In this document: positions 14,246-14,852 of the stretch, in pieces
Layout of the letters: every line of letters begins with the position of its first letter
Position numbering within the stretch: the stretch's first letter is position 1
Source of the DNA: Pseudomonadota bacterium
Lineage (GTDB): Bacteria; Pseudomonadota; Alphaproteobacteria; Rhizobiales; Xanthobacteraceae
Direction: 5' to 3'
DNA: 14,852 nt
Assembly (NCBI GenBank): GCA_023414975.1
Contig: JAEZMI010000270.1
Span: 1-14,852, forward strand
Notes under the pieces: model-generated
Database searches by the model: none
The model's input: the letters and a program-made list of their open reading frames with translations, nothing else
Told to the model about the DNA's origin: nothing
Translations under genes and position numbers: made by a program

Positions 14246-14852
14246 ATGCAGATTCGCTACGGTTACCGGCTGGCACTGGACTGCAACGTTCCGACGCCGG
14301 CGAGTTTTGCCATCGATGTCCATCCCGATCGGGCGTCCGACATTGTGGTGGAGTCCGCCCTTGTGATGCGCACGCCGGATGGCCGCATCGTTCCCTGCAG
14401 CACGGCGCTGGACAGCTTCGGCAATGTCCGCCGCCGGGCTGTCCTTCCCGCCGGACGGACCCTCGTTGAGCGCTACGGGGTTATCGAAGACAGCGGCGTT
14501 CACGAGCCGGTCGTGCCGGACGCGCGGGAGGTTCCGGTGTCGGAACTGCCCGAGCCGGTGATGGGCTTTCTCCTTCCAAGCCGCTACTGCGAGAGCGATC
14601 TGCTCGGTCCGGAAGCGTGGGGTCGCTTCGCGGGCGTCGAGCCCGGCTGGCAGCGCGTTCAGGCGATCTGCGATTTCGTCCATAACCACATAAAATTCGG
14701 CTATGGCCACGCGGACTGTACCCGTACCGCGACGGGCGGGCTGCGGGAAGGCCGCGGCGTGTGCCGGGATTTTGCCCATCTGGCGATTTCGCTGTGCCGG
14801 GCGATGAATATCCCGGCCCGCTATTGTACCGGCTATCTCGGCGACATTGGCG
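14246..14852 (+). CDS. Transglutaminase-like cysteine protease family protein (partial)
   Basis: The 3' end is cut by the window; 202 codons are visible. It starts MQIRYGYRLALDCNVPTPAS after an AGGAG site 6 bases upstream. The N-terminal part (to about residue 110) resembles the beta-rich N-terminal region of bacterial transglutaminase-like proteins. The core begins with LLPSRYCESDLL, WQRVQAICDFVHNHIKFGYG and GLREGRGVCRDFAHLAISLC; the catalytic Cys is C173 within GVCRDFAH. The sequence then runs AMNIPARYCTGYLGDIG to the edge. The expected catalytic His and Asp lie beyond the window and cannot be checked. No signal peptide is seen, so it is probably cytosolic. Such enzymes are annotated as proteases or transglutaminases without known substrates. 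Confidence 0.88.
   Translation, partial: MQIRYGYRLALDCNVPTPASFAIDVHPDRASDIVVESALVMRTPDGRIVPCSTALDSFGNVRRRAVLPAGRTLVERYGVIEDSGVHEPVVPDAREVPVSELPEPVMGFLLPSRYCESDLLGPEAWGRFAGVEPGWQRVQAICDFVHNHIKFGYGHADCTRTATGGLREGRGVCRDFAHLAISLCRAMNIPARYCTGYLGDIG

Overview
The window is a high-GC chromosomal segment (roughly 65% G+C) with housekeeping genes typical of an alphaproteobacterium. Hyphomicrobiales (Rhizobiales) is the best guess: dapA next to smpB, a LabA-like NYN gene upstream of rpoZ, rpoZ followed by a single bifunctional RelA/SpoT (Rsh), and an OmpA-family protein with tandem BON-like modules. The genus cannot be named from the sequence alone. I see no insertion sequence, phage gene, CRISPR array, tRNA or rRNA. 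This is core chromosome, with a few poorly described small genes.

Layout. (1) 57-3764, + strand: an M29 aminopeptidase, a possible 39-residue ORF, a 700-residue inner-membrane-anchored protein with four 122-residue double-BON-like repeats and a weak OmpA-like C-terminus, and two overlapping miniature membrane proteins of 40 and 37 residues. All junctions are overlaps or a 3-base gap, so they look like one translationally coupled envelope operon. (2) 3772-6078, - strand: a Slt70-type soluble lytic transglycosylase with a signal peptide and an Ala/Lys/Pro-rich linker. It converges on the operon with only 7 bases between the stops. (3) 6394-7800, + strand: dapA and smpB, closed by a strong hairpin that also serves efp from the other side. 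(4) 7875-9625: efp (-) and epmA (+) diverge from a 125-bp region with a good efp promoter. EF-P carries Lys34, the residue EpmA modifies. The partner epmB is not in the window. (5) 9630-10915, - strand: a LabA-like NYN-domain gene followed 5 bases later by a family-5 iron-sulfur uracil-DNA glycosylase. (6) 11172-13923, + strand: rpoZ, a terminator hairpin, then rsh, placing two ppGpp-linked functions side by side. (7) 14043 to the window end, + strand: a small CsbD-like protein and a transglutaminase-like cysteine protease homologue cut by the window edge.

Functionally the region mixes envelope maintenance (regions 1 and 2, plus lysine/diaminopimelate synthesis by dapA, which supplies peptidoglycan), ribosome rescue and stall relief (smpB, efp, epmA), and stress signalling or repair (rsh, rpoZ, UDG, CsbD-like). 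The least described part is the coupled envelope operon at 1307-3764, especially its repeat protein and the two tiny membrane proteins encoded after it.
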